Origin: Russula earlei
Lineage: Eukaryota > Basidiomycota > Agaricomycetes > Russulales > Russulaceae
Length of the DNA stretch: 64,000 bases
Assembly: GCA_025769875.1 (NCBI GenBank)
Contig: JAGFNK010000149.1
Span: forward strand, 1-64,000
Direction: 5' to 3'
The position numbers were made by a program, and so were the translations under genes. Under the pieces are notes generated by a model. The model had not been told where the DNA came from, ran no database searches, and saw only the letters and a program-made list of their open reading frames with translations. Below are positions 10,701 through 21,702 of the stretch, piece after piece; the first letter of the stretch is position 1; each line of letters begins with the position of its first letter.

Positions 10701-12289
10701 GTGATGCATTTCGTTGACGAGTTCAATCAATTCTCGCCTCCGCTGGTCGCCTTCATTCGGCTTGACATCGCTGGAGTCCCAGGGGTTAGGAAGCACACCT
10801 GATGTGGCGCTGCTTTTTCGATCAGGATTAGGGGGCCTGGATATTTGGCGATTCAGCACCAGGGAACGGAGATGAGCGGACGATGCGCTCGGAGGAGACG
10901 GCAAGAGGGTCTGCATCATCACAGTCTGGATCGGAATTGTACTCGCTTTCAGTATCGGGGTCTGGCCGATCTTGAGCTATAAGAGGAGCAGAATGAGGGG
11001 GGACATTCCCCATTGTATTCCCTGTGCCGAGGCCCAGACCGATTCCTGACTGTGCAGATCTCCCGCTGTATGGAAAGTCTCGCTGAGACATGTGCGAGGA
11101 CCAAGCTGGAGAAGTGACCCGGGAGTAAGGAGCCCGTCGAGATGCCTCAACTTCTTCACTCGAACTCGAACTCGAGGGCACAATCACAGCGTTGGTGACG
11201 AACAGCGCCCTCCCGCGATCACCATGTAGATGTAGCTCTGATCCAGAGCTATCACTGAGCGCATTATATATACGAGTTGGAGGGATACCCCGCAGCTCTC
11301 TTCCTGGCGTTGAAACAGTGGAAGCAGGTGGGGGGACCCGAGGCGTTGTGGGAACATGAGGTGACCGAGACGGAATTCTCAAAGCATGTCCCGGGATCGG
11401 TGTGAGAGCGTTCGCGCGCCAAACGGCTAGAACCGCTCATTGGAGTACCCATCTACACGCCGCCTGAGCAACGGTAAGATGCAGCCGGACGAACACTCAC
11501 ATTCCCCGCTACGGCATTGTTGATGTCTGATGGAGCTGAACGGACAGGAATCTGCGGTGTTGTCCGTCCCATGATGCTTCTTACAGATCTGAGTGATCTT
11601 GACGGAGACGCCTTGATAGGGGATAGTTGACTTCCTTGCGCAGAATTCGGCAAGGACGTGGATGCAATGCTATTCTTGAGGGCCGGCTTCAGGTTTGGCT
11701 TCGTCTTGGCCATTGCCACTGGTGTTGGAATACGGCTACTGTCCAGAACATTCGGAAACCTCGAAATGGCTGTCGGGGGAGTGGGGACCGTTTGCGTCAT
11801 CCCCGACTGTGTGGGATGACGGGGCGGTGGCGTAAAAGGGTATGATTGATTCTGAGAGGAAGACGGCAAAGGGTCGTGGGTGCTCATCTGTGAAGGCGTA
11901 TTGGGGAGAAATGCTGAAGGCTGCGCCGCCGGGCTGCCGGGAGAGTTCGTCATTCTCTCGATGGTGTCGCGTAGGGACGGAACCAATTGGGCCTCGACGA
12001 GAGGCAAGTCCGCAAGCTGATTCTTCCGCTTCGAGGACGACTTGCCGGTCATTCCGGTGGCCTTCGAAAGCCGCTTATTCAGAAATGACATCCTCGAGAC
12101 CAGGCTAGGTTCCGTTGAGGATGCTGACGATGAAGTCGGAAGATGTGCCGTTGGCATAGGCGCAAGAACGAACGAATCATCGAAGTCCGCCGGTGATCGA
12201 TCCGTGGTAGGGGTACGATGGGCAGGTGGCAGCTCCGTCGACTTGCCATTGTCAGGATTGGGGAGAGTCAGACCTGCGGCGGCAGGCAT
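7761..12289 (-). CDS. Rho guanine-nucleotide exchange factor (DH-PH), frame interrupted
   Basis: A long Ser/Pro-rich N-terminal half (MPAAAGLTLPNPDNGK start at 12,289) is followed by a Dbl-homology domain from about 9,590 to 9,040: CESERSFVRRLQTFVRLFI, then SLEGLRNFLSRLEVHQPYVV, then WSVEAFLVEPVNRLVDYPIH. A PH-like domain follows (about 8,520-8,110, MLYTLVFNDLVLLASPP). The stop is at 7,761. It should activate Rho/Rac/Cdc42 GTPases at membranes by GDP release. A clear intron is 9,042-9,099; another has its GTGAGT donor at 11,500. The frame changes at about 9,320 (GCTGGAAGG where GCTGAAGG would restore A-E-G-L-R-N-F), at about 10,845 in a GGCCCCC run, and somewhere in 10,410-10,550. None of these is explained by a convincing intron. 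A start at 12,565 is open but less gene-like. Confidence 0.8.
9042..9099 (-). other. Intron in the DH domain of the RhoGEF gene
   Basis: A 58-nt intron with a GTACAC donor after ...HFK and a TCCAG acceptor before HLLDVT. Removing it joins the VNRLVDYPIHFK segment to the rest of the DH domain in frame. Confidence 0.8.
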
Positions 12290-13234
12290 AGTATGATGGT
12301 GGGTGAAAGCCCTTGGGAGTGGAACTTGACTGGAAGTAGGTGGCAGATGAGATACCAGGAGAGCGGGAGGAGTTCTTGTACTTTGGGGCGGGTGAGAGGC
12401 ATCAAAGCATAGGCATGCGGTCCTATAACCCGCTGGAACCGAACAATTCGTCCACTGAATGCCAAAACAGCCAAACAAAGAGCGCGAGGGGTCCACGTGA
12501 CTGACGTCCGAAGCACGGCATCGCTGGACGGTGCTGTCCGCAGACCCGACATTAGATATAAACAATCATAGGATTGGAGACTGTTACAGGTGGCAGTTTG
12601 TTTGGCAGTTGTCGCTAGTCGTTAATTAGCCGATTCCTGTTCCAGCCCAGAAGATGAATCACGCGTCGGTAGTCATCGCAGTGCTGAATCAAGGTAGCTT
12701 GTTGGGGGCGGGGCAACATGATATTGGATTCCTGGGAGACGTAAAGCGATGAAATCTTCATACTTGCATCGAGTAACAATCCGCCCAAATAGCCCGATAG
12801 TACCAGTGGCCTACCAAAGAATGCTTGCTTGGGTTGTGAGGCAACGAAAAATGTTCTCAATCAATGTTTTGTCCAAAAGTCCGATACACCTTGAGTTTTG
12901 CGCGACAGTCGAGGCCCTGGTCACTGTGAAGAAGGGCAGCCATGTTGACTGATGGTAGTGACGGCAGGCCGCGGCTTTCAAGTCGCTTATGTAATGTAAG
13001 AACTGGCCGCCTCAAACACTGTAGTGCTTGTTGTCAAGGCGGTCACAGAAATACGCTACACCAGAGTAAAGGATTATAGTACGCATCACACGATGCGGCA
13101 GCACCGAAAACCTATCCCAGCAGCAAATTGAGACCAAATCATTGAGACAAGTGAGTACCATCCTGTAGTATTGTGCTGCCGTCTAGCCAATGTCCTCCGA
13201 ACACGATCGCGTCCTTGGATGACATGAATGCCGC
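12290..13234. other. Intergenic region between RhoGEF and the first Rab-like gene
   Basis: There is no recognisable gene. A minus-strand frame of 81 codons (12,615-12,860) has no family resemblance and may be 5' untranslated sequence of the RhoGEF gene or chance. The sequence just past the Rab stop (13,234 down to 13,086) stays open in another frame ending FRCCRIV, which could be an alternative last exon of the Rab gene, but no splice pair supports it. Confidence 0.4.
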
Positions 13235-14148
13235 CTAGGATTCCGAGGATTCGAGGATTCTCCGGATTCGGCCGTTCGCCATCTCCGTTTGGGCCACCGG
13301 TTCTGGAGCTGGGGTTGAGGACTTGGGAAGTAAAATCTTGCGTGGTTCTTGGACGGCCCACAGCACCGGCTCCGCCGGGGTCTCGGCGATGCGGTCCAAG
13401 ACATCATAAAATGCCCGGCGTGCGCCCACCGCGGCCTTCGCTGACGTCTCGACAAATAAGCACCCCATACTCGCGGCGTACGCCGCGGCCTCCTCCGTCG
13501 ATACCTGCCGGGCATACTCCTGAGGTGCATCGCATAACAGCAAGAGTCGATATGGCCCGCCTCGCCGAATACATACAGACACACCTTGTCAGCCTTGTTG
13601 CCTACGACGATCTTCACGGTACGCTCGGGGACATATCTACTCCGCTCTGCAAACCACCAAGGGATTGCCTCGTACGACCCGCGGTCGGTAATGTCGTAAA
13701 CTACGACGATAGCATATTGAGTGATGCGCGGGCCAAAGTCAACGGTGTAGGCCCAACCTAAAAGGATCCCTTGTGTCCCGCGATAATACGAAGAAGTGAT
13801 TGCACGGAAGCGCTCCTGGCCCGCCGTGTCCTATCGACGTAGAAATTGGCAATCCGTTGAGGCGCGGCAAGATCACAACGCGTACCCATATTGTGAGATT
13901 CACGTTCTTTCCCTTGACGTGAAGTTTATCTGACTAAGATACCTCTCAAGTCCTGCACATGGCTTCAACGTTTAATAGATACATACCCATGTATCAACGC
14001 CAACTGTTGCAACAGCCTCGTTCTCCGGGATCCACCGACGATCTGCAAAGCGCAAAAGCAGGCTGCTCTTCCCGACAGACGCTGCACCGATCACCAAAAG
14101 CTTGACATTGATTGGCATGTTTTGGTTCGTGAGCGACTCCGTAGACAT
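13235..14148 (-). CDS. Rab-like small GTPase, five exons (paralogue 1)
   Basis: The start is MSTESLTNQNMPINVKLLVI at 14,148. All GTP-binding motifs are present: G1 GAASVGKS, switch-I region ATVGVD, G3 DTAGQERF, G4 NKAD and G5 ETSAK. Introns lie after VGVDTW (GTATGT donor), after VNLTIW, after GILL and after NKADK. Splicing these four gives one open frame to a stop at 13,235. It should cycle between GTP and GDP and regulate vesicle traffic. The last exon ends RRILESSES with no cysteine, so the usual Rab geranylgeranylation signal is absent. Either membrane attachment differs or a short last exon was missed. A paralogue with the same intron positions lies 2.5 kb upstream on the same strand (16,643-17,481), pointing to a local duplication. 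Confidence 0.85.
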
Positions 14149-15410
14149 TGTTAACGCGAGCTTCCGGTGTAAATGAAGGGTACAGCAGGTCGAGTGGTTT
14201 ACAGCTCCAGGGAGGAGTTCGAAAGAAGGTTAAATACGAACGTGGAAGTGCTTGCAAGCTCCGAAGAGGTACGCATCTCCGAGTCAGTTCTTGAGAATCA
14301 GTGAATCATATCCGAGTCGAGGTCTTCGCTATAACGAACGCAATCAGATGCATCTATCGGGCCAACATGTCCACGCGGGCGGGTGTCTCAGAAGTTCGAA
14401 GAAGACCACGGAGGCAGTCGGACTTTCGAGGTATCGTCCCCCGTTCCGAGAAGCGGGCACATGGCAGCGCTCCTCTCGAAGCACGAGGTGGGAAAGCATG
14501 TGGATGTGAGCACACGAGCAGTTCAGGCTCGCGTCGCGGATGCACGATGGTCGTTTCCATTTCACAAGGAAGAATTCTCACAAGAGACAGGCACTGGATA
14601 CTGCGGCCGAAGAAAGGCGGTTGTGGCGCCCAAATATTGTGGGATCGGGCAGGATCGGCGATTGTGTTCTGCCTATTCTTAGGACGGAACAACGCTGCGT
14701 AGTACAGAAGAAAGATATTACTATAACATGATGGGTATGAAACAGAGTTTGCCAGACCAGAAGTTAGTAAGGCCGCACTGACCACAGCATCTTTCTCATC
14801 AAAAACTTGATGTTCTTGAACGTATTTACCCCAATGCTAATGTTTTAATGCTTTCTCAAAATGCTGTGATATTGAGTGGGGCCAAGTGAGGCCTCAAACA
14901 TCAAGGTCAGGATTTTGATTGGCAAAGTATCTTTGCATACAAGGCCGGATTGACAGGCAGCAAGAGAATGTTATTGATCCTCAACTAGAGGAAGGTCACG
15001 TTGCTCGCCATTCGGTGCATGGAACCATGAAATAATACCCCGAGCGAAGGTGAATGTAGCAGAAAAGGCGACTGAAACCCTTGTCCAGTGCTTCGCTGGC
15101 TGCGGAAGCCAAGATACGAAAAGAGGGATGGATTCAAAAGCACCAAAGCATGATGATGAACCAGTCTTGATGGGACATGGCAAGGATGAGAACATCATTA
15201 CCGTTAACAATGTTCGAGGAGAAAAGCGGGGCGGACCAATCAATGAGGGTGGAGTGAAGAGGCCTAATGACGTTTCTACTCGCAAGACTTAGCTTAGGAG
15301 TCGTCAAAAATGTAGTGAGACCCTGTCCCATTTGAAAATTCTGCCGATGGAATCATGCAGCCCAGCGCCTAATGCTGTGCAAGACATGTGCTTCAGGGAA
15401 TTTCAAGCGA
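14149..15410. other. Intergenic region, no supported gene
   Basis: Frames of 60-143 codons exist on both strands (for example 14,354-14,785 minus and 15,050-15,292 plus), but none shows a known domain, conserved splice structure or paralogue in the window. I see nothing else here. Confidence 0.4.
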
Positions 15411-16525
15411 TCAAGGAACGTGTTGGGCGAGAAGGCGTTGCAGCCTTTGCTCCATCCCATGCACTTTGTTGAGGTATAACGTGATGGACTGTGTAATATC
15501 CGCAATCGTGACATTGCCGAGCAATTTAAATTTTATAGCTTGAAAACCTTGATCGCCATCGTAATGGGAATCTGGGAGACTGGATGTACATACGTCAGCA
15601 GAGAGCGAAAGTGGCAGGGGCGATGACATACAGCGAGACACCGAGTTCGCGAAGGCGCTGTTCCTCCCACAGTTTCGCGTCATGCATGAAACGAAAACAT
15701 GACATTCCAGTTTCGGCCAGCCGCACTTGCTCCTCTGGCGCTAACAACGCATGACATAATCTTTGGTTACTGGGCTTCCCATGGGCCCAGGGAAAGTAAA
15801 TCCGGAGGTAGTGGTGTAAGAGGTAGGAGTCCTCGACATGAGTCCATAGATAAAATATATGCTACTGGGGATAAGGATGGGATCTGACGCGGAAACAAGA
15901 AGAGACAGGGAGACGTGCCATGCGAATGACTTGCTCGACGATACATATGAAAATGCGGCGCATCGCGTCGAGTCGTTCGGGCTTGAGGAGCCTCCCGAGG
16001 ACATCCTTGTCCGATTTCTGCAAGACGCGCACGTTCGGATTGGGACGAGTTTCGTAGAACCGTTGCCAGATCAGTGCACATTTTGCGTGCTCGCGTAAGA
16101 ACTCGCGCGTGCATTCAACCTGAGATAGGATGTCAAGCAGGTCTGGGATGTGATTGAATGACAGCGTTGGGTGAAGGCATGCCCTGAATTGCGTATCTCA
16201 AGGCATTTAGGGGAGGCTGAGTGTCCATGGAACCTGGGGGGACTCTGAAATCAATGAGGTCTGACCTTTCGAAGGTGGTTGAGATACGTTCTGTGATACA
16301 TGGGAGAAAATGCACTGACCACGAATCTTCGCAAATTCCTCTTCAGTGTGGTCGGGTTTTCGAAGTAGCACCTCTAGTTCTTCGATATACATTGATATCG
16401 AGTCACAAATGGGACGAATGTAGGGAAGTGTCCGAAATAAGAGCTAGGTAACCGCGATAGGCGAGCGAGTAGGTGCCTTTTGTGCTTACTCGAACGACTC
16501 TCACGCTCAGTGACGCGGGATCAGC
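15411..16525 (-). CDS. Unrecognised multi-exon protein
   Basis: Spliced minus-strand pieces give a coherent helical protein. Exon ASLSVRVVR (about 16,500) is joined over a GTAAGC...CCTAG intron to LLFRTLPYIRPICDSISMYI and ELEVLLRKPDHTEEEFAKIR. After another intron come DLIDFRVPPG and PPLNALRYAIQ, then ACLHPTLSFNHIPDLLDIL, CTREFLREHAKCALIWQRFY and LLKPERLDAMRRIFICIVEQ. Later exons carry YLLHHYLRIYFPWAHGK and, after a GTATGT...CCAG intron, LLPDSHYDGDQGFQAIKFKL, ending at 15,411. One extra G (CAGGGCATGC near 16,180) breaks the frame between RYAIQ and ACLHP. The 5' end is not resolved. I do not recognise the family; it looks soluble and mostly helical. It lies between two Rab-like genes, all on the same strand. 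Confidence 0.5.
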
Positions 16526-16642
16526 CTACATCCATACCACCACTAACAAGCGCGTCCTTCGCTCAGTTAAATTATAATTATATAGCTACATACATAATAT
16601 ACTCGGTACAGAGCATCATTGGGCCACGCAGAGAATCCACGG

Positions 16643-17481
16643 TCACCAAGTAAACCGTGGGGGTCGTGGCCGTGCAAAGGACGCCTGGGGAGAGCTAGGT
16701 TTGAAGATGACGCGAAGCTCTGGTTTCCCCATAATACGTTCAACTATGTCGCGGAATGCCTTGCGCACTCCAACTGCCGTCCTCGCCGACGTCTCTATGA
16801 AATGGCAATCCATCTTCTCCGCCAACGCTGCGGCCTCTTCTGCAGGCACCCGACGCTGGGACTCCTGAACAGAAACGAACAAGTAAGCGCCGGTCACAGG
16901 CTCGCTACATTGAACGCGAGCGAGAACTGTACCTCGTCAACTTTGTTTCCCACAATAACTTTGATGACTGGTCCGCTCACGTAAGTGGCCATCTCCGCGA
17001 ACCAGTGCGTGAGATCCTCGAAGGACTGACGGCATGACGCATCATATACTACGAGGACCAAAATTAGCTTTTGGGGATATAGTGTAGATCTAGACAAACA
17101 TACCAAGGAGGATGCCCTGCGCACCCCTGTAATGGGCCAGCTGCATGGTACGGAACTGCTGTTCACCCGCGGTATCCTATTCCATCGCATTAGACACGCG
17201 TTGTTATTGAAAGAAGCAAGAAGAAACGTACCCATACAGCCAGGTTCACTTTTTCTCCTCTCACGTCTAGCTTGCATCTCTAGAGGTCGATTCGAAATCT
17301 CGAAACTTTGATGGGATATGGCCGAAGTACATACCTTAACCTCGACGCCGATAGTCTGTCTGGCTTCGTACTCTGGAAGCCATTGATTCTCTGACCAGCG
17401 CATGAGGAGGCTGCTCTTCCCCACTGACGAGTTTCCGATCATCAGAATCTTGATATGTAACTCTGGCGAATGGGCGCGCAT
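16643..17481 (-). CDS. Rab-like small GTPase, five exons (paralogue 2), altered switch II
   Basis: The ATG is at 17,481 (MRAHSPELHIKILMIGNSSV). Motifs are G1 GNSSVGKS, switch-I QTIGVEVK, G3 DTAGEQQF, G4 NKVD and G5 ETSAR. Introns follow VEVK (GTATGT), VNLAVW, ILL and NKVDE, at the same places as in the paralogue at 13,235-14,148. In G3 the usual DTAGQE reads DTAGEQ: the residue equivalent to Ras Gln61, needed for GTP hydrolysis, is Glu. This predicts slow hydrolysis and a bias to the GTP-bound state, unless the adjacent Gln compensates. The C-terminus ends RPPRFTW without cysteines, so canonical prenylation is not possible. The frame is intact, so it is probably expressed. Confidence 0.85.
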
Positions 17482-19732
17482 CAAGAGTGGGACGGTGGGG
17501 CTGCGTGAGGGGCGAAGTGGGTTGAGTAAATGTATTCGATGGTAGAACTGACATGCGGTTCATGCAAAATAAATACGCACCAGGAAAGTACGGGGTGTAA
17601 GCACTCATGGCGTGAAGCTCTGTATACGAGGCTTCCGACACGGTAACGAAGTCTGCGACGTTGGTAGTAAGAGCCACGAGGATGACATAAACACCCACGC
17701 GCAACCAAATTGGGGTAAACACGATTTAGTCATCGGTGCATGTGCATGAGCCTTGAACCGGTGTTTTGAGTGGATGGGGGCATACCAGACCTAGGGAAGC
17801 CCAGAGACGACCCACGCTGCGCCACTCGCGATGATCGCAAAAACATCGAAGCCCTGACCTACACGTGGTAAGGATACGTTGGTCTGGGCCACCATTTTGT
17901 TGATCTGCTCCCAAGGTTAGGTAGGCATCAAAGAGTCGTCTTACTTTGCACTTTACGTTGGCCGCCGGCTCCCGGATTAGCACACAAGGAACACCATCCT
18001 GGAGAGGTGCCGCGCCTCGCCGCGGACTGACCCTCCGAGAACGGCGCTGATTGGATCCTCGCGCAGAGACCGGTCTCGCTGTGAACGTGATAATGTAATC
18101 TTGTGCTAGGGCCAGAGGCAAAGAGGGAGCCCGGTGCCAGTGGCAGATTTTTTCGCAAAGACGGTATAACGATAAAGCCGTTGAGACGCATCCCTATCAG
18201 TGGTACACCTGGTTTCAGGACAAAAGATGGCCTAGAAAAGGAAAAACCAGCAGTGGTATGCTGGAAAAGGTTTGAGCCAGAGACCGAGGCCCCACTCTGA
18301 AGTCCACGCGAGGCACGGGGTGTTTCAAATAGAACCCACTAGGGAAGGTCTACACAAGATTACCATCTGCACGGACGGAGCAACGGCGAAAGGCCTAAAG
18401 ATGTTACTTCTGCTGATGGTGCATAGCTTCGAGAAGTATCTTGAATGAATTTGCATCTGGTAGCTATCGTCAGCACCTACACCGAGTCAAGGGGCACGAG
18501 TGAGTGAATATGCATCATCGACCGGGCGCTTATAAGACCGTTGCGGAGTTCCACCGACGTGCGCATCGGGTATCAACGTTGCGCAGCTGTCACAGTTGTT
18601 AGAGCGTGCTGACCATACGAATCGGGCATCGCAAGCAAAGGGTGACGTGGCAGCACCATAGGTATCGTTCAGAATTTTCATCATGACATACACGTTAAAG
18701 GACGGTCGCGCGGACGGACACAGCACACTGGGACATGTGGGCTGCACTGCTTGTCCAGGTCTTTGACACACACATCCGGCCAAGGAAGGCGAAAGTCGCG
18801 TTTGCATTCAAGACGAATTAAAGAATCTTTGCAGGCTCCTCCACAAGGAATAGGCGGTAAGTAACCGCCAAACGCCGAAAGAGATGGTGTCAGTGTTGCT
18901 CGTCAATCTCTCGCAATCTCTCATTCGTCTTGTCCAGCATCACGACCGTCACCCCTGGCTCTTGTACAGTTGCCGAAGGATCCCGCTGTCATTGCGCGAG
19001 CGCACCCAAATGTTCTGCTGGAAAAACTAGGCGTTGAGGACCCGTGAGACGCAATTGTTCCGAGGAATTCTAGATACGCGAGCGGCCCGGCCGTCTTAAG
19101 GCGAGGGATATATGCGCATTCGGTTGTGTCACAAGCCCGACTTGTGGGAAGGCGAGCGCTCAGATGGTAGGCCTCATGGTTTGGCATCGATGAAGCTCAG
19201 TATGGGAACTTCCGTCTCATGGCCCGCTCTGAGGATATGCGTGCGTGCAGCACGAAGAGAGCGAGCGTCCAGAGCCTACTTGCAGTACCACGAGGACGAG
19301 GAGCGTGCTAGTCGACGCGTGCATAGCGCGTACACGTCGTACCTCGACTCATGTGGGATACTCGTATACGCCAGACGCATTGGACCGTTCCTGGAGCAAA
19401 CATGCAGAGCCGACGATCTATGCGGCAGGTTGATGTACGGAGTACGGACAAAGGGAGGTAATACCATCTTCGGACCTTGAAGCGGCCAGCCAGCATCAGA
19501 TCTTATACGGCACTTGAATGTGGCGGCAGCAAGTGTGAACAGCACATGGACAAGGAAGGCTGCGAACTGAGGAACATGACGTCGTTCCACGGGAGATAAT
19601 CCAAGCCGCAGACGGCGTCGACTGTCGTGAATATTACACATGACGAGGTTGCGATGGGCTATCACAAACACCGCATGCACACTGGGGCCCTGAGGCCCAG
19701 GCCGCGAGACGCCCAATAGAAAAAATTCAAAG
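17482..19732. other. Intergenic region, no supported gene
   Basis: Several frames exceed 100 codons (17,336-17,722 minus, 17,726-18,121 minus, 19,112-19,480 plus, 19,276-19,818 minus), but none matches a family or a splice pattern I can defend. The last one has a hydrophobic LLTLFLLPVIARFSFEFFLL stretch and overlaps the 3' end of the Goodbye-domain gene in another frame. Confidence 0.35.
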
Positions 19733-20720
19733 CTAAATCGTGCGATAACTGGGAGCAAGAAGAGCGTGAGTAAAGTCCTCGCGATCTCGCAAACAATCCC
19801 AATTACGCAGCACTTCAATTATAATCCCATTCTCGGGTTTGCGATACAGAATCTGGAGATGTGAGCGCTCAGCACATAGTGATCCACAGCCTGCTGCGCT
19901 CACGGGCTCACCTTCCAAGTCCACTCTCATTCTTTGCGCAAGACCATAGACAAAGTCAAGAGTCTGAGCTGCCGTCGTCCGACCGTCAAAATGAACGAGT
20001 CTATCCAGCCCCTGATCTTGAGGTGCTACCACGTCCTCATTCTTGTTCATAATTTTTTTTCCTACATTGCGTTCAGTCACGCATCACATCAGAGAGGACG
20101 AACTCACTAAATCGATCCTGCTCGGCCAGCTTAGTCGCCAGAGCGAGAGTGGACAGAAGCTCAGCCATTATCTTTTCGACCACGTCCCCGAATATTCCTC
20201 GTTCGTTGGGAGGGAGTCTCGTGTATATCTCGAGCCCCTCAATGACGTTCTCGAAGGAGCCGAACATGTAAAGGGATGCACTGGCATCGTAACTTGAACT
20301 AGCATTTTTGATCGCCTATAGCACTTAGATGTCACATAGATACAGGGACAAGAACAGAGAAGGGGCATACACCGAGTAAGATACCGATAGCAGCCAGAAT
20401 TGCTTTCGTGGATGAGATTGGCTAATAATAGGCTTCAGGGGACAAGAACCCCAATGAATTCATTCGGACGTACTAGATTATTGATGCTCTCACAAACTCG
20501 GAGTGCGCCGCTGGTGGAAAGATTGTATAGGACCTGGACGATGCGCCTGAGTGATCTCATAAGTGGCCGACCATCTACTCGATGTTGAGGGATAGGCATT
20601 GCTTGTCCTTGAAGGATGGCGGTAATTGAATCCACAGAGTCGCACTTTTCGAGTGCCTTAGTGAGCGGATGCTTGACCAACATCGTTCCCGTCGACTGTT
20701 GGTAGTTCTTCAAGACAACC
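19733..20720 (-). CDS. Goodbye-like N-terminal domain of a fungal STAND protein, no NTPase following
   Basis: The start is MVVLKNYQQSTGTMLVKHPL at 20,720, with CDSVDSITAILQGQA and RIVQVLYNLSTSGALRV. A GTACGT...TTATTAG intron of about 52 nt joins to ISSTKAILAAIGILLG. A second intron leads to AIKNASSSYDASASLYMFGS, FENVIEGLEIYTRLPPNERG and VVEKIMAELLSTLALATKLA, and a third to TTAAQTLDFVYGLAQRMRV. This order matches the Goodbye domain found at the N-terminus of basidiomycete NACHT/ankyrin or WD STAND receptors. Such proteins are thought to act in non-self recognition and programmed cell death. Here the reading frame ends at 19,733, with no NACHT or repeat domain downstream in the window. It is either a truncated gene, a stand-alone adaptor-type version, or has a 3' end I cannot resolve. 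Confidence 0.6.
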
Positions 20721-20750
20721 ATGAAAGGTGATCCGGGGATCCGGCCGCTA

Positions 20751-20769
20751 GGGGGGGGGGGGGGGGGGG
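20751..20769 (+). repeat. Poly-G run
   Basis: Nineteen consecutive G residues lie just upstream (30 bp) of the Goodbye-domain start codon. The 22-base run at 3,164-3,185 is similar. Such runs are length-unstable and often mark assembly or sequencing uncertainty. Confidence 0.9.
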
Positions 20770-21702
20770 TAGAGGACCCATATCAATGAAAATTTGTGGG
20801 TAAGAATAGGTTGGTTTCGAAGAATGTGGTAGAGGATTGGGTGAAGGTATGAGCTGCGCCGAGTCCGAGTCAAATTAATATTAATTTCAAAGCCGTCATC
20901 CATAGCCTAGCCGACGGAGAATGCTTGAGTCGCATGACGGGTTCGAGTCAGCACTCAGTTAAGGGGGAAGCAAATGAAGTGACGTTTGTATTCACCCTCG
21001 GACCTCACGATTATAGGAGCCGATTTCAATGGTGACAAGTCTTCCGTATCCTGCTGATACAGGCATTAATGTTGCGTCAGAGGGGGGCCCATTGCCCCGC
21101 TCTCTGCCATGCAAGCCTCGGCTCGTCGAGGCCATCCCTTCTCAAACACGTGTCCCAGACCAACAAAAGAAACACGAATGAGCAGTTGCGTTTGTTGTCA
21201 AGTTGCATAGACCGATTATCGACGGCGTGGCTTGGCTTCGGGCTTGACTGTTTCGTGACCGATCTCGCAAATTACCCCGACCAAAATGGGGAGGCCACTC
21301 CAACCAACAGAGTGCGCCCGGCTATGGGGTGTCAGTAGGGACTCTGGCGGAGGCCTCTCAGAGCGCTCGGGACGTCGGCCGGTTGTAGCAAAATCGATGG
21401 TCCGTTCCTCCCGCGGTGTCAACCTCTTGCCAGGTGTTCGTGTATACCGAACTCGTTGCGTCTCGAGGCCGATAGCCCGTCACAATGATATTTTGACTGG
21501 CCCGGAAGGAAGCAGGTTATTCGAAAATCGACTTAACAGACAACTTGAGAATCGGAATCACAGCATGTGATCAACAAACACCGTGAAAACAACTCCAGAT
21601 CGATTCCCGAATGTTACATAGTTGCATAGCAATATGAATAAATGCCACATAGACACGAATCCAGGAGTCCGCAAGGAAGGTTGTAACCAGTCCCAACTAG
21701 GA
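20770..21702. other. Intergenic; from about 21,003 part of the duplicated block
   Basis: No supported gene. From about 21,003 the sequence (GGAGCCGATTTCAATGG onward) matches 30,463-31,143 closely. Frames of 70-94 codons here are not conserved as proteins between the two copies. Confidence 0.5.

Noticed and set aside
19276..19818. Minus-strand 180-codon frame with a hydrophobic segment
   Set aside because: It overlaps the end of the Goodbye-domain gene in another frame and has no paralogue, domain or splice evidence.
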